DNA of 64,000 bases from Piper betle (taxonomy: Eukaryota; Streptophyta; Magnoliopsida; Piperales; Piperaceae): contig JAURVB010004776.1 in assembly GCA_033002965.1 (NCBI GenBank), forward strand, positions 1-64,000, read 5' to 3'. Within the stretch, counting starts at the first letter, position 1. The number at the start of each line of letters is the position of its first letter. A program made the position numbers and the translations under genes. The notes below the pieces were generated by a model. That model saw only the letters and a list, made by a program, of their open reading frames with translations. It was not told the DNA's origin and did no database searches. Positions 1 through 12,450 of the stretch are shown in pieces.

Positions 1-620
1 GAGCTGGGCGGCGTCGGTCGACGGCCAGGCGGCGCCGATAGCGGCGGCGGTGGCGCGCGAACAGGGGCGGCGCGGGCGAGGGTTTGGGCGCGGGGGAAGA
101 AAAAGTCGGGGTGAAAATGGGTGGCAAACTCGTAAATAATACTTGACTCGTCTCCGGCTCGAGTCAAGTATCATAACTAACTCGTATTAAATCCTAAAAA
201 AATTCATAAAAATCGGGAAAAATCCCGTAAAATCAAACAACACCAAAAAAAATTATAATGATATGCTCTAGAACTATCAACCCACCCAAAATGCCCGCGA
301 CGCGTCCTAACGCGGTAAACGGCCTAAAACTAATTCTACGATCCACTATATATAAAATAAAAAAATCACTGGCATACTCTCATATATTCTGATAACTCAT
401 TCTGTTCTGCTGTATTCATGACGTTATCATCATATACTTGGGTACGCATGACCCTCATAGCTCATACACGCGACTGACATCGGCTCAGTACACGTGTCCT
501 GAAACTGACTCAACTCGAAAAATAACGGTCGACCCGACCGGTTCTGAATATAAAACCCTGACTCGAATCGTGGGTTTTACATGGACTTTTTTAACTTTTT
601 TAAAAGGCCACAAGCCAGAG
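1..620. repeat. Repeat-like region, possible truncated relative of the 957-1878 element
   Basis: A GC-rich block (1-110) is followed by a GGTGGCA motif, a pair of GACTCG / CTCGAGTC motifs (about 145-172) and an AT-rich arm. This order matches the inverted element copy at 11283-12127: GC core, GGTGGCATTC, paired CTCGAGT motifs, AT-rich arm. Similarity is structural and patchy, no terminal repeat is seen, and the left end is cut by the window. The stretch 240-620 looks like further repeat DNA. The 61-codon open frame at 438 has no recognisable content. Confidence 0.35.
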
Positions 621-946
621 TAAAAACCTCCTCTGCCTCATTATCTTTTAGACATTTTCAGTCACGTAGCAATTTGCTTACTAAAAAATTACTATTGATG
701 CTTCCTAAATAAGTTATTAGTAATGTCATTGTAGATTAGAATAGTTGTTTTCATTAAAGATGATAGAGGATTATTTTAACTTATTATAATTACTCTAAAA
801 TTGTTAGGATTATTAAAAACATCATTAGCCTATCCACTATATTCTTTAAGTCTTTCTTTGTTAGTTTCACTATATTAGCATCCAAACCTGATATAAAAGA
901 ACATACTTGTCTTGTCTTGGCCTAAGATTCATTCTCACTCCCTTTG
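621..946. other. AT-rich intergenic sequence
   Basis: AT-rich, with no coding potential, RNA gene or repeat structure that I can recognise. Confidence 0.5.
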
Positions 947-956
947 GGCTCTAACC

Positions 957-1878
957 ATGGTTGCATAAATCGGAATCGGAATCGGAATCGGTTTTCCAGT
1001 GAATCGGAATCGGAATCGGAATCGGTCTGAATCGGCCAGGAATCGGTCTGAATCGGCCAGGAATCGGTTCAGTTGAATCGGTCCAAATTAATTTAATCAG
1101 TTATATATAATAATTTGACAATTTATAATATAAATATATTAAAATTAAGTATTGATGTTATTTTGATATTATTCTGTGTATTATAGTTTTTGATATTTTT
1201 AAATATTTTTTAAGATTTTTTTAAATTATTTCGAATTAATTATTATTTTTGACTCGAGTTAGACTCGAGTCAACTTTTAATTACAAGAATGCCACCGTGC
1301 GATTTTTACCCCCCGCCGCCACCGGCGGCCCGGTCGGCGGCGAGTCTCGCGGCGGCGATGTCGGAGGATGTCGGCAGCCCGGCCGGACGAACCGTCGGCG
1401 GCCCGGAGCCGGCGGCGGAGTCGGCGGCGATTCGTGCGTGCCCGATTCGGTCCGGCCACGGGTGGGCGGCGACGTTGCGAGGTCGGCGGCGAGGTCGGCA
1501 GCCCGGTCGGCGGCGAGCGCGGAGTCGGGGCCGCACGGCGGAGGCGGAAACCGGGCGGCGGCGGGCGGACGAGCGGCGGCGGTGTCGGGGGAGCGGGTTT
1601 GATTTTAGGTTTTTAAAATCCAAATTACCATTTTACCCATGCTTAAATAATTTAATAAAAATCATACCTAGGGTATTTTGGTAATTTCCTAAAAAACCGA
1701 TTCCGATTTAAATCGGCCGATTCCGATTCCGATTTAAATCGGTCGGAATCGGCCGAACTCGGCCGATTCCGGGGCCGATTCGGGGCCGCCCGATTCGGCC
1801 CCGAAATCGGATCGGCGCGACGCCGATCCGATTTAAATCGGCCGATTCCGCACGGAATCGGCCGATTTCTACAACACT
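957..1878 (+). mobile_element. Non-autonomous MULE-like DNA transposon, copy 1
   Basis: The 922-bp element is flanked by a perfect 10-bp target duplication GGCTCTAACC (947-956 and 1879-1888). Its ends form an imperfect 17-bp inverted repeat (ATGGTTGCATAAATCGG against AGTGTTGTAGAAATCGG, 13 of 17 matching). Both subterminal regions consist of many AATCGG / CCGATT units. An AT-rich arm leads to a double GACTCGAGT palindrome (about 1250-1272), then a GC-rich core (about 1290-1600) and a second arm. A 9-11 bp duplication is typical of Mutator-like elements, hence the call. No transposase is present, and the open frames in the core are low-complexity GC artefacts on both strands. Confidence 0.75.
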
Positions 1879-1888
1879 GGCTCTAACC

Positions 1889-2538
1889 CTATGGTTAATA
1901 CAAATAATTGTTGATCTTCTCAAAACTACTTTCCCCGCATTAAAAACTAATTTTAAAGCCTTCAAGCTATTTTTTTCTATTTGCAGTTTTAGATATTAAT
2001 TGTGATTATAGGTAGATCTAAAATAAATTTCTAGAACTGTTTTTTTTATGATAATTTTTTTAAAGGTATGCACTTCTTATCAAAAAAGGGGATCCGGGTT
2101 TTAATATTACCTAGTGGCGAGAAATCAAAGCAAATTACCAAAAAAATAAAGATATTTAATTAAAACATTAAAATTACCTTTAAATAAAAAATAAAAAATT
2201 AAAATTTTTTTTAAAGGCGACTAAATCAGATCGCCTTCGGCCGAAAATCGTCCCATTGTTGGGGGCGGAGACCCTTAATTTTTTTAAGATACTTTTATAT
2301 TTTAATTAAATTTTTTTCCTGATAATTTACTTTCATTCACTACCTACGGAGTAATATAAAAATTTATCTTCCTTTTTTCTAGTAAAAAGCTGTGAATACT
2401 TGACCCGCTAATCCGACGTGGTCTTTCAATCTTACCTTAAAAAAACAGTTGAGTGGAGGTAACGTGGCCAACAACTAACCGTACGACCACTAGATTCTAA
2501 TCACCGACCAACCGATCGCCGCCGCCGTGGACGTCAAG
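1889..2538. other. Intergenic sequence, ELO gene 5' flank
   Basis: AT-rich sequence with long A and T runs upstream of the ELO start. No convincing TATA box or other motif was found. Confidence 0.4.
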
Positions 2539-3363
2539 ATGGCCGAGATCATGGCCGAGCTCTGCCGCCGGCTTGTCGACCACCCCACCATCGCCACCTT
2601 CGAGTGGACACCAGGGCATACCTTCGCCTCCACCCCGACCTTCCTCGCCGCCGCAGTCGTCCTCTACCTCACTCTCACCCTCCTCCTCCACCGCCTCAAC
2701 CTCCTCCTCCCCGCCGCCCTTCTCCGCCCCATCTCCGCCACCCACAACCTCCTCCTCCTCTCCCTCTCCCTCTTCATGGCCGCCGGCTGCTCCCTCTCCG
2801 CCGCCTCCGCACTGCGCCGCCGGCGCCACCTCTTCTGCTTCCCCACCCCCACCCCTCCCGCGGGCCCCCTCTTCTTCTACGCCTACGTCTTCTACCTCTC
2901 CAAGCTCCTCGAGTTCTCCGACACCCTCCTCATCCTCCTCGGCCCCACCCGCCGCCGCCGCCTCTCCTTCCTCCATGTCTACCACCACGCCACCGTCGTC
3001 GTCATGTCCTACCTCTGGCTCGACCACTCCCAGTCCTTGTTCCCGGTCGCGCTCGTCACCAACGCCGTCGTTCACGTCGTGATGTACGGGTACTACTTCT
3101 TGTGCAGCGTCGGGTGCCGGCCGGCGTGGAAGAGGGCGGTGACCGACCTGCAGATTGTGCAGTTTGTGTTCAGTTTTGCGGTGTCGGTGGTGCTGCTGTG
3201 GATGCAGTTTGTTGACAGGGAAGGGGAAGGGTGCTCGGGGATGGGGGCGTGGTGCTTCAATGCCTTCTTCAATGCCTCCCTCCTTGGCCTCTTCATCAAT
3301 TTTCACTTGCAAAACTATAGATCGGCTAAAGCAAACAAGCAAGGAAAGCTCAAAGCCGGGTGA
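2539..3363 (+). CDS. ELO-family fatty acid elongase (HOS3/ELO3-like), intronless
   Basis: Encodes a 274-residue polytopic membrane protein of the ELO family, whose members carry out the condensation step of very-long-chain fatty acid elongation in the ER in yeast and animals; the plant members are less well defined. The sequence shows several hydrophobic segments, a KLLEFSDT motif (residues 122-129) and the diagnostic histidine box HVYHH (146-150), followed by further membrane helices. The tail is Lys-rich (KANKQGKLKAG), a possible ER-retention signal. I chose the ATG at 2539; the frame is open upstream to a GTG at 2527, and a second ATG lies at 2551. The reading frame is intact. The coding strand is extremely C/T-rich and GC-rich, typical of monocot 5' exons, and this opens long spurious frames on both strands. 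No intron is needed. Confidence 0.9.
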   Translation: MAEIMAELCRRLVDHPTIATFEWTPGHTFASTPTFLAAAVVLYLTLTLLLHRLNLLLPAALLRPISATHNLLLLSLSLFMAAGCSLSAASALRRRRHLFCFPTPTPPAGPLFFYAYVFYLSKLLEFSDTLLILLGPTRRRRLSFLHVYHHATVVVMSYLWLDHSQSLFPVALVTNAVVHVVMYGYYFLCSVGCRPAWKRAVTDLQIVQFVFSFAVSVVLLWMQFVDREGEGCSGMGAWCFNAFFNASLLGLFINFHLQNYRSAKANKQGKLKAG

Positions 3364-6077
3364 TTGATTTATCTGGTAATATCAACACCGTTCTCTTACT
3401 TTTTCTCATTCTTTACGAATTCATAATTTCACCTGTGATTGATTGTAATCCAAGCTTCTCGTAGTCGGTGGTTGAATTTACCACATATTTATTTGGTTGG
3501 ATCAGATTCACTTATCATATTGAGAGTTGAAGGTTCCATGTAGTTTGCATGCTTAGTGCTGATTTAGATTCATTAGAATGATATTGGTACATTTGATTAA
3601 TTGCCCATTCATCTATTTAGCTTGGACTGCACTGATCACACAAGCAGATGTCTCTAGTTTCGCCCTGGGCAGTCCTTTTCCAGTACCAGCAAAATTAAAT
3701 GGCCTATTTTTTGGTTTGCGTCTAATAATTATGCCTACGCAGAACTTACCTTCCTTTCCACTTTGGCGTTTATCTTCGACCTTTGATTAATTTTATATGT
3801 TGATGTGGTCAAGCGGATATCATATCCCAGTGGGGAAATGGACTCAAACACGCGTATCGTAGTCATCATATACAAGCAATTCATTGTTTCAAATCCACTT
3901 TCTTGCACCTAATTTATGTTCATCATGCTGTAGCAAGGTCTCCACCGCACGTCATTACCATTTTATCTTGCTTGTTTTTGCGCTAGATCCATTAGTCACT
4001 GATATCATACTTAGAGCTGACAACTTTGTGACTGTGAACTACTAGGAAAAGTCATCTTATACCCAATGATACTACTATATCCAATATCCTTTTCTTTTAC
4101 TCTGTATTAGCTACGAAAGTGTGTGTTTTTCAGCAAATACATGAAGCAGCAAATTTCTGCAAGGATAAGTGTTCTAATGTTTCAATATCTTAGAAATCTA
4201 TTGGTTCTTTGTATGTAATAATCCAATCCAAGAAGGTAATAACGAAATCTTTGGTAGGAGAAATGATGGAAAACACTTCTTGAGGAATTTGTTAAATATC
4301 TTTGCTCATTCTAACCTAGGAACCTCCCACATAGACTCATTAATTGAAGTTTGAGGATGTGAGAACATTCACTTTCTATCTTTACGACTTACACTAAATT
4401 ATGTGGCTTTCACTTCTCATTGATCAGGACGTGCTCGTTTGAGTATTGGCAGAGATAATTGTGCATTTATTTGGCTTTCCTTATTATATATCTCTTTGTT
4501 CGGCTTTCAATTTACTAGAGAAGTTATCAGTCATGAAGTTTCCGTTCAAGTAGGCAAGTCTTTGGTCGATCCATTTGTACAAAAGTGTTTCAGATCAATA
4601 TGATCTCAGCCAGAAACTTATTGGCATTGAAGCAATTCCACCTGGTATACATACCATCCAGCATCAAACGCTAGAATTTTTTTGGGTATCAGATGCGTCT
4701 TAAGAGTAATGCCAATCAAAAATCACATTTTGATCTGGATGGGTAGAATAAGCAGTGGTGTTGAAATAACCAACCTCCCCCACTTCAGTCAAATATATGT
4801 AAGGTGCCCAAATTTGAAATTGCAACATTATCTTCTCTTGAATACTGTATTGAATTGTGTTTTTTGTGACCATGACACACGAGGGGCCAGTTATTAGGCG
4901 CTTCGTTTTGTTTCTTGTATCCATAGTTAGAAGTTGTCATATAACTGCTTCAAAAATTTAATTTAGTCAATTGCTTCTACACTCTGCAATCTTCATTCTG
5001 TTGCAAACATCAAAACTTCTTAGCTGTTGCTAGACGAGCTTTGTTTTTGTACGCGTATTTTTTATCTTTCTCATGTCATTCGCATGATTTTTCTCTTTGA
5101 AAATCTGTTTTTCACCAAGTTGTACAACACTAAAGATTCACAGTGGCGACTAGAATCAAGATTGAAGGCCTCCAGCAATCTCCACAGCTGCCTGTATAAA
5201 CTACAACCACGTTAATTAAAAAAAATTCAACTAGGTTAAACGTTTGTAATCATTGACTAGCGAATGTTTTGTACCAGGCTGGGTGAGATAAGTGCTGATT
5301 ATAAGTTTTGATCATATCTGCAGGTTAAGTGTTGAAGTTCTAACTTAAATGTTTATTTATATTATATTACTTGGAGGGTGGTGTACTGTGAACAATGTGC
5401 GACATCCCTTAGGCTTCTACTAGTGGGGCAAGATGATGCGTCGCAGACTAAATGTATCGCATGGGCTTCTATTCATGGCCGTGACTGAAAACAACATTCT
5501 GCCTACATGTGGATTGGATAAATACAGCCCAAGGAATAATGGAGACCCATGTTAATACATCCCCTGGTCAAGCTTAGTCTCCCTCCGATCATTAAAGTGC
5601 TCGTGGACTATTGCCAACATTTCCAGCAACCCATCTGTCTCTTATTGCACAAACTTGAGAGTTATGGGGCCTAAAATACCTAATAGGTATACTACGTTTT
5701 GCTATATATATAAGGAAGAAAATATGTAATACAAGTGTTCATTCATTTATAGATAGTCTCAATGGCATGGGCCAACCCATGCCAAATAGTATCAAAATAA
5801 TTGAAATCAATTGAGTAGATGGAAAAAAGACAACTGAATTTACTTGTTTTCAAACATTTCTCAAATGTGTTTTGAACACGGCGATGGAATTTCCTGCTAA
5901 CTGCCATAAAAATGAGTAGCACGAAAGAATTTCGTTCTGAGTTACAGATTGAACTCAAGGCTTTATTTTCTTTAGCTAAAAAATAATGAACAGGAGGTTA
6001 CATAAATTAGTCAGTAGCGCTCCATATATGTTAATAAATGTATTATAAGAGCCGGTAATTAAGAAATAAATGAATGA
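3364..6077. other. Intergenic sequence between the ELO and ERF genes
   Basis: Contains the 3' ends of two convergent genes. Only short random open frames are present. I recognise no gene, RNA or complete mobile element. Confidence 0.5.
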
Positions 6078-6815
6078 TTAACAAAAACTCCACAAGGGGA
6101 TGTCTCCCTCCTCATCGTAGTCGTCCATGGCAGGAGGTGCAGGAAGTGGATCAGACAATGGGAATGCATCTAAGGTATCGTAATCTACCCAGTTCTTGTC
6201 CATCAGTGGCCACTCAATCTGGCATGTTATCATCTCCGAGCTATCCAAATATGTCTTGTAAACCTCGTCGCCGTTATCAGACAGAAGTGATGAAGAAGAA
6301 ACTGACGAGGGAGATGGAGAAGATGACGATGAAGCTGATGAGGGAGGAGAAGATGACGATGAAGCTGATGAGGGAGGAGAAGTAGCTTCTACTTCATGAG
6401 AATCATCCGGAGAAGATACACTGTTATCAATGATGATACCTGTTGTTGCATTGGCTGCAGCAGCTGCCACTCTCTGGATGGATTTAGGGGACAAAATGGT
6501 GTCATGATCAGGGAGGTCTATTGGAAGGGAGGAAGGAAAGTTGAGAGAGGCACCGGATCCTTTCAAGCACAAAAGTGCAGCATCATAGGCCCTGGCAGCT
6601 GCCTCAGGAGTGGCATATGAGCCAAGCCAGATCCTTGTCTTTTGGTTTGGAGTTCTGATCTCTGAGACCCATGACCCCCAGCTCCTCATTCTTACACCTT
6701 TGTACTGCTTCTTCCTTGCAGGGATAGTTGATGAAGGCAGCTGCTTTTGTTGGATTTTTTCTTCAACCTCCTGCTGGGCTCCTTGTGAGTAGTTGATGAC
6801 TTTGCTCTTCCCCAT
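6078..6815 (-). CDS. AP2/ERF transcription factor, DREB A-5 type (ERF012/ERF014-like)
   Basis: A 245-residue nuclear transcription factor with a single AP2 domain (about residues 38-94: [19 protein letters not shown], then the [19 protein letters not shown] helix region and LNFP end). The WVSEIR wording and the short basic N-terminus are those of the DREB A-5 group that includes ERF012 and ERF014; these bind DRE/GCC elements in stress and developmental responses. After the domain come a Ser/Pro-rich region and an acidic C-terminus ([16 protein letters not shown]) that may be an activation segment. I chose MGKSK at 6815; an in-frame ATG at 6851 would add a hydrophobic leader untypical of the family. 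A TATA-like CTATAAATG lies at 6982-6990. The gene is intronless and intact, with a 30-bp in-frame tandem duplication (6321-6380) in the Ser-rich part. Confidence 0.93.
   Translation of the reverse strand: MGKSKVINYSQGAQQEVEEKIQQKQLPSSTIPARKKQYKGVRMRSWGSWVSEIRTPNQKTRIWLGSYATPEAAARAYDAALLCLKGSGASLNFPSSLPIDLPDHDTILSPKSIQRVAAAAANATTGIIIDNSVSSPDDSHEVEATSPPSSASSSSSPPSSASSSSSPSPSSVSSSSLLSDNGDEVYKTYLDSSEMITCQIEWPLMDKNWVDYDTLDAFPLSDPLPAPPAMDDYDEEGDIPLWSFC
6321..6380 (-). repeat. 30-bp in-frame tandem duplication in the ERF gene
   Basis: Two identical 30-bp units (6321-6350 and 6351-6380) encode two copies of a [14 protein letters not shown] decapeptide. The duplication keeps the frame and lies outside the DNA-binding domain. 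Confidence 0.9.
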
Positions 6816-6981
6816 CTCGACGGATGAAATGAATAGAAGAAGAACTAACAAGTACTCAAAGAGTGCAAGCTGGAAGAGGTGCTGCTTCTTCTCTCTTTTG
6901 GCTTTCTTTGATCTTCTTTGCAGCTTGTGCCTTCCTCTCTGTGTAATGTGAGATGGAAAAGAGAGTTGAGAGCAAATGGGT

Positions 6982-6990
6982 CATTTATAG
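6982..6990 (-). promoter_or_regulatory. Probable TATA box of the ERF gene
   Basis: Minus-strand CTATAAATG lies about 170 bp upstream of the chosen ATG, leaving a leader of roughly 130-140 nt. This also favours the downstream ATG only weakly, because both ATGs would be transcribed. Confidence 0.5.
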
Positions 6991-9900
6991 GCAAGCTTCA
7001 TTGCCAGATCCGGCAGCACAACATAGAAGGGGAGGATAAAAAAATGGAAAAGGATATGCAAGATATTGCTAAAAATTATAACCTGATATATACAGTTACC
7101 AAAGATTAAAGTAGACAGCACATGTATGGTTAATTTATTTACTAGTCAATGTGTCAAGGCCAAACAACTTCTATTTACACTGCTCTTGACTTTTTCTTGA
7201 GTTGGTGAAGGTGATAGAGGAATGGTAACTGTACTACTTATGAAAATGACATGGCAGTTTATTTATTGATTCTCAATTTATAATTAACACGTAAAGGAGG
7301 CAAAGAATGTCTCTTTCCTCAACACTAATGTACTTCGATGTGTATTTGTTAGGTTAATTTCTGTTTCATGTTAAAGATTTATGACAGGTATTGATCACAC
7401 TGGTCAGATGCATTTTCGGAAATTTGGATTCAAATTACCATAGGAATTAACCATGCCTGAGTAGATATAACACTGTATAATTTTCCTAAGTTAAAAAAAA
7501 AGGCTAATAGTTGCAATTCTCTTTTCCAAAAGAGTTCTCTTCATAAGGCCGGCTTATGCCTCATGGGTATATGCCCTTCTTTCTTGCATGACAATCTTCA
7601 TGTGATTCTCCTGTGACATACCTCGTCCATTTATTTCCTTGGACAACTCCTGACCATTATTTAGCTAAATATATTTCCAATGCAACTACCATTCACATGA
7701 TTCTGCTAGTTTTTAAATATTAAACATGAGTCAATTCAATGTTCTAGTAGGATACGATCAGCTGCTGAATACTACAAGCCTTCTATCAACACTTAATTAC
7801 AGCTGTTTCGATTTTCCTCCTTCAAATCACAGCTAAAAGTTCGATATTCATCAGTCATGTTAACACCATGTGGGTTTCATCAGGTGAAGCTTCTGAGCAG
7901 ATACCTTAATCATAATACATGATAGAAGATATCCCAAAATCGAGATTTATGTCACGCAGAAAAACATATAAAACGGATTTATTTATATGGGCAGTTTCAG
8001 AAACACCAAAGTTTTACGCTCTTCTGATAGAAATGTTATAATTCACAATATGGAAATGTGCTCCTTCTGAGCAGCTTCCCAGGTTTGGCCATAAGGGGGG
8101 TTATTGATGTAATAGGTTACAGAGGCCAAGGCTAGCTGTCAAATGTCTGGCATACTCGAAAACGCGTCATGACTCTCTCTTCTTCACTGTTTCTTTGTTT
8201 GTTTATTAGTGGAAGGGGAAGAGGATCCTATACGAGAAGAGAAGTGATACATAGTTGATAGTTCAGAGTGCGGGCCTCTGTATGGCTTGACCAGCTGAAA
8301 GCTTTCGCCGTAATTCTTCTCTCGTAAACTTAAATCTCACGTTAACAATGACTCGCGAGAAGCATTTGTAATTGACTTTGGAACACACTCCAATGGGAAT
8401 CTCCTTTCTCGCAAACTTACCTGGCTCTGTACTTTCTTTGATCACAACTCACATGGCCATCGTGTGTATGGCGTCCTGCGAGACCTGCCTTTGGTCGATG
8501 CCTACATTTTTTCACAACTTGATCTGTATAGTTTCCCATTGATCAAGTCAATAGGCGATGAGAATATGGTCGTCAAGCCGTACCTTTCTCATTCACACAT
8601 TAATGGCCGTACTAGGAATCTGATCTGTGCCATATATTTATCCGACTTATTTTTCCTTCGGTCTTCGGTAGGACTTAATTAGTCTCGCCACTGGAACGCG
8701 AAACCAAGCTAATTAAACTGCTCTTTTAAGGTAAGGTTAATAACTTAATACATCGCTCGAGAATTTCTCGAGATCTTAGCATTTGATCCATCCAATAAAT
8801 TAGGGAAATCGTATTTTATTTCACATCCTTAAACCAAATTTGTTTCTACTTTAAATCATCCTCCCTATATAGATTTTTTCTAATTTGAAGCTTATCTCAA
8901 GCAGAGACATATTAATTTTAGCTTAAAACTACAAAATACGATCATGTTATTGACATTGGTATAGCATGCTTCGAACTTTAATAACATCCTCATCGATTAT
9001 GTTGGATGTGTTGAATTAACCGTGCTTATACAATACGTGAATGCTTGGGCAGTCCCCATATCCATGTCTGATCGTTATTGATTAATAAGTCCTGCACTCC
9101 TAACTACTCAGGAAATAAAGTAAAAAAGCGTGCATGCCACATTAAATTACAACCAATTTACACGCTAGCTCTGTGGAACAAAATGCATATTCAACCTCAA
9201 CATAACTTGGTATTCGTCCATGCCAGTTATGATTAACAGTGTTAACTTTCCCACACAGATCCGAGTCCTTTTACCATACAATTAAGTCTCAGAACGTTGG
9301 TTTCAAGAAAATAAAAGTTTTACTATCATCTGTGCTTGTTTGATGAATGTGGTCTTCCTACTTACCATCAGACAAAATGTCTTCGACTTGGTTTACCAAG
9401 ACATACCTATTTATTTGTGAGCTGAACAGTACGATTAAATTTCTATGTATATTAAAATATATATATTGCAATTGAAGGGAGGAGGAAGACAAGGGTTTTG
9501 TACCGTTTGGAGGAGGAGGATCGTGGTTGTAATTTTTGACGTTCTGATAAGAAAGTTCTTTATCTATATATAGATTGTTGTACAAGTACGTTGTGGAACA
9601 TCTCATTAGTTCTTTGTTCATCTTTTAGTTAGATTACTCATTTTTCTTCTTTTCTAACATATTCATGTTAGATTTTGGACATATATATATATAAGTATAT
9701 AATTGTATCATATGCTATTATTAAAGTTTGAACCTAAATCAAATTAATTTATTAAAGTTAAGATTAATAAATCATTAATATTTAAAATAAATATGTAGAG
9801 GTACTATATATTTAAGATAAATATGTGTAGATAATATTTTCTTAATCTCTAATTTATAATAGGTTAAATTAGAATTATGAAAAATAAGGATAAATACGGT

Positions 9901-11272
9901 TATAAGGATAAATACGGTTATAAGGATAAATATAGTTATGGTCTCCGAATTCGCTATGTAGTTTTTCTTTTTAGTATCTCATTATCTAGAAACTCTAATT
10001 TTGGAGAGTGGGTATTAAATTTGAAAGATCAAAACGAAGCCAATAATTGTTTTGTTATTATGGATTTATGTATGCTTGCGTTATCAAATTTTATTTTCTT
10101 AATAATTTAATCTGGAGAAGGTTTTATTAATGATGTTTTTATCGTCTATATAATTTGATTAAAGTTAAAGATAATACAACAATTCATGGATCGAAACTGA
10201 GTGTTAGTATAATTGAAGACAATAAAGATATACCAATTCACTAGCAACAACAACAAATTAAAAACAAAACATGGATAAAATTGAGGATAGTTGGTAGCAC
10301 GGGGGAGGCTGTAGACGGAACAAGAAGACATGTTGGAAGGTTCTGGGGCAGTCCACGTGAAAGTATCGCATCGCCTAAAACTCAAGATTTAATGGTTTTT
10401 CATGTCCAACCTTACCAATAACAGTGAACCAAGATCACAAAAGACTCTAAAACAACACAAACATGAAACTATTACACATGATTTATTTATTTATTCTTAC
10501 CTATCATATTTTTTGGCCTGTATATATGCAGAAAAAGATGCATGTTTTCATGCAGATATGCGTATGCATGTGAGCTATATTATTCATTGGAGAAATGAAG
10601 CTTCCAAGAAGCAATCGCTCAAGATTGGATTCATGCTTCACCAATTCCACGCCGCGTGCTTCATAATCTCTCAGGTAGGTGGAGCTAATAACACCTTATC
10701 GTTGCAAACTTCAAAAATGATCAATTTGGATGCCAGAAGCACATGAGTTGGACCAAGAAAGAAAGTACGGTGCTGGACCCGGGAGCACCTATTTTCTTCT
10801 GGACGGCAACAAAGACTCGAATCAACTCCGTGCACGGAACCTGATAATCTCGGAAATTTTTTTGTGTTAGAAAGACTCGAAAGATACGTTCACTAAAGAG
10901 CAATAGCTAATACTATTTGCTTGGAAAAAGAGAGAGCTAATTTTAATGAATCACACAAAATGTTAATGTTGGCGTTGATAATTAACAAATGATAATATTA
11001 ACACGGATGGTCAGCTGTAATTTTTTTTTCCAATTATGCACGGACTGTTAATTAATCAATTTAAATTCGCTAGAGGAGTATATTTCATGCATAAGATTGC
11101 TCATCTTGGGGATCGAACTGAGTTTAAAGGTTTGGGTCAAGTCCAACTCGTTTGGCCTCGAATTTGGGTTGAGTTTATTAACAGTGGAGCTTACTTGTTT
11201 TAACGTCGGATTCGAATTAGTTTAATTTCTCCGTATCTTTACACTTTTTAGTGAAATTTTACACCAAAATCT
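6991..11272. other. Intergenic sequence, 4.3 kb
   Basis: AT-rich, with only short open frames lacking recognisable domains. It holds the 18-bp tandem repeat at 9884-9937. Around 11105-11220 is a degenerate CGAA/GAGTT-rich stretch of a kind often seen at transposon remnants. No gene or RNA was recognised. Confidence 0.5.
9884..9937 (+). repeat. 18-bp tandem repeat, three units
   Basis: The unit ATAAGGATAAATACGGTT occurs at 9884-9901 and 9902-9919, with a variant at 9920-9937. Because 18 is a multiple of three it stays open in one frame (KDKYGY repeats), but no gene context supports translation. Confidence 0.85.
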
Positions 11273-11282
11273 GGTTTAAAAC

Positions 11283-12127
11283 AGTGTTGCAGAAATCGGC
11301 CGATTCCGTGCGGAATCGGCCGATTTAAATCGGATCGGCGTCGCGCCGATCCGATTTCGGGCCGAATCGGCCCCGGAATCGGCCGAGTTCGGCCGATTCC
11401 GACCGATTTAAATCGGAATCGGAATCGGCCGATTTAAATCGGAATCGGTTTTTTTAGGAAATTACCAAAATACCCTAGGTATGATTTTTATTAAATTATT
11501 TAAGCATGGGTAAAATGGTAATTTGGATTTTAAAAACCTAAAATCAAACCCGCTCCCCCGACACCACCGCCGCTCGTCCGCCCGCCGCCGCCCGGTTTCC
11601 GCCTCCGCCGTGCGGCCCCGACTCCGCGCTCGCCGCCGACCGGGCTGCCGACCTCGCCGCCGACCTCGCAACGTCGCCGCCCACCCGTGGCCGGAACGAA
11701 TCGGGCACGCACGAATCGCCGCCGACGGTTCGTCCGGCCGGGCTGCCGACATCGACCGGGCTGCCGACATCCTCCGACATCGCCGCCGCGAGACTCGCCG
11801 CCGACCGGGCCGCCGGTGGCGGCGGGGGGTAAAAATCGCACGGTGGCATTCTTGTAATTAAAAGTTGACTCGAGTCTAACTCGAGTCAAAAATAATAATT
11901 AATTCGAAATAATTTAAAAAAAATCTTAAAAAATATTTAAAAATATCAAAAACTATAATACACAGAATAATATCAAAATAACATCAATACTTAATTTTAA
12001 TATATTTATATTATAAATTGTCAAATTATTATATATAACTGATTAAATTAATTTGGACCGATTCAACTGAACCGATTCCTGACCGATTCAGACCGATTCC
12101 GATTCCGATTCCGATTTATGCAACCAT
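11283..12127 (-). mobile_element. Non-autonomous MULE-like DNA transposon, copy 2 (inverted relative to copy 1)
   Basis: This 845-bp element is the reverse complement of the 957-1878 element, with near-identical arms and GC-rich core. It is flanked by a 10-bp duplication with one mismatch, GGTTTAAAAC (11273-11282) and GGTTTAAAAA (12128-12137), unlike the duplication of copy 1, so it is an independent insertion. Terminal repeats match at about 14 of 17 positions (AGTGTTGCAGAAATCGG against ATGGTTGCATAAATCGG). It is 77 bp shorter, through fewer AATCGG units and core length differences. It contains no transposase. Confidence 0.78.
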
Positions 12128-12450
12128 GGTTTAAAAAATTACAATGTTAGTACAGTATTATATTTATAATTAGTTCTAATTTAATTTTATTTCATGAAAA
12201 AAAATTAAAATCAATCTTTTCTGATTTAATGCTTTTTATTCACGACTCTTGTTTGATTTAATATTTTTTATTTCATGTCTCTGGTGTGAGTTAGAACTAA
12301 TTGGGCCTCATCATTTAATGCCCATCTTTCAATGCAAGCGATCGGGAAAATGGGCCTAATACTTGGGCCGTACTGGGCCCACTAACCAACCGGTCATCAC
12401 GTGCGCGGAAAATCAGGAAAGGCCGGCGCTCCCCTTCCCTCCTCCACACA

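Noticed and set aside
1249..1684. Several overlapping open frames of 60-131 codons inside transposon copy 1, and their mirror images in copy 2 (11462-11889)
   Set aside because: Ala/Arg/Gly low-complexity products present in almost every frame of a GC-rich block; no conserved protein.
2497..3342. 281-codon antisense open frame opposite the ELO gene
   Set aside because: Glu/Gly-rich low-complexity product created by the C/T-rich coding strand; it has no domain and the sense gene is certain.
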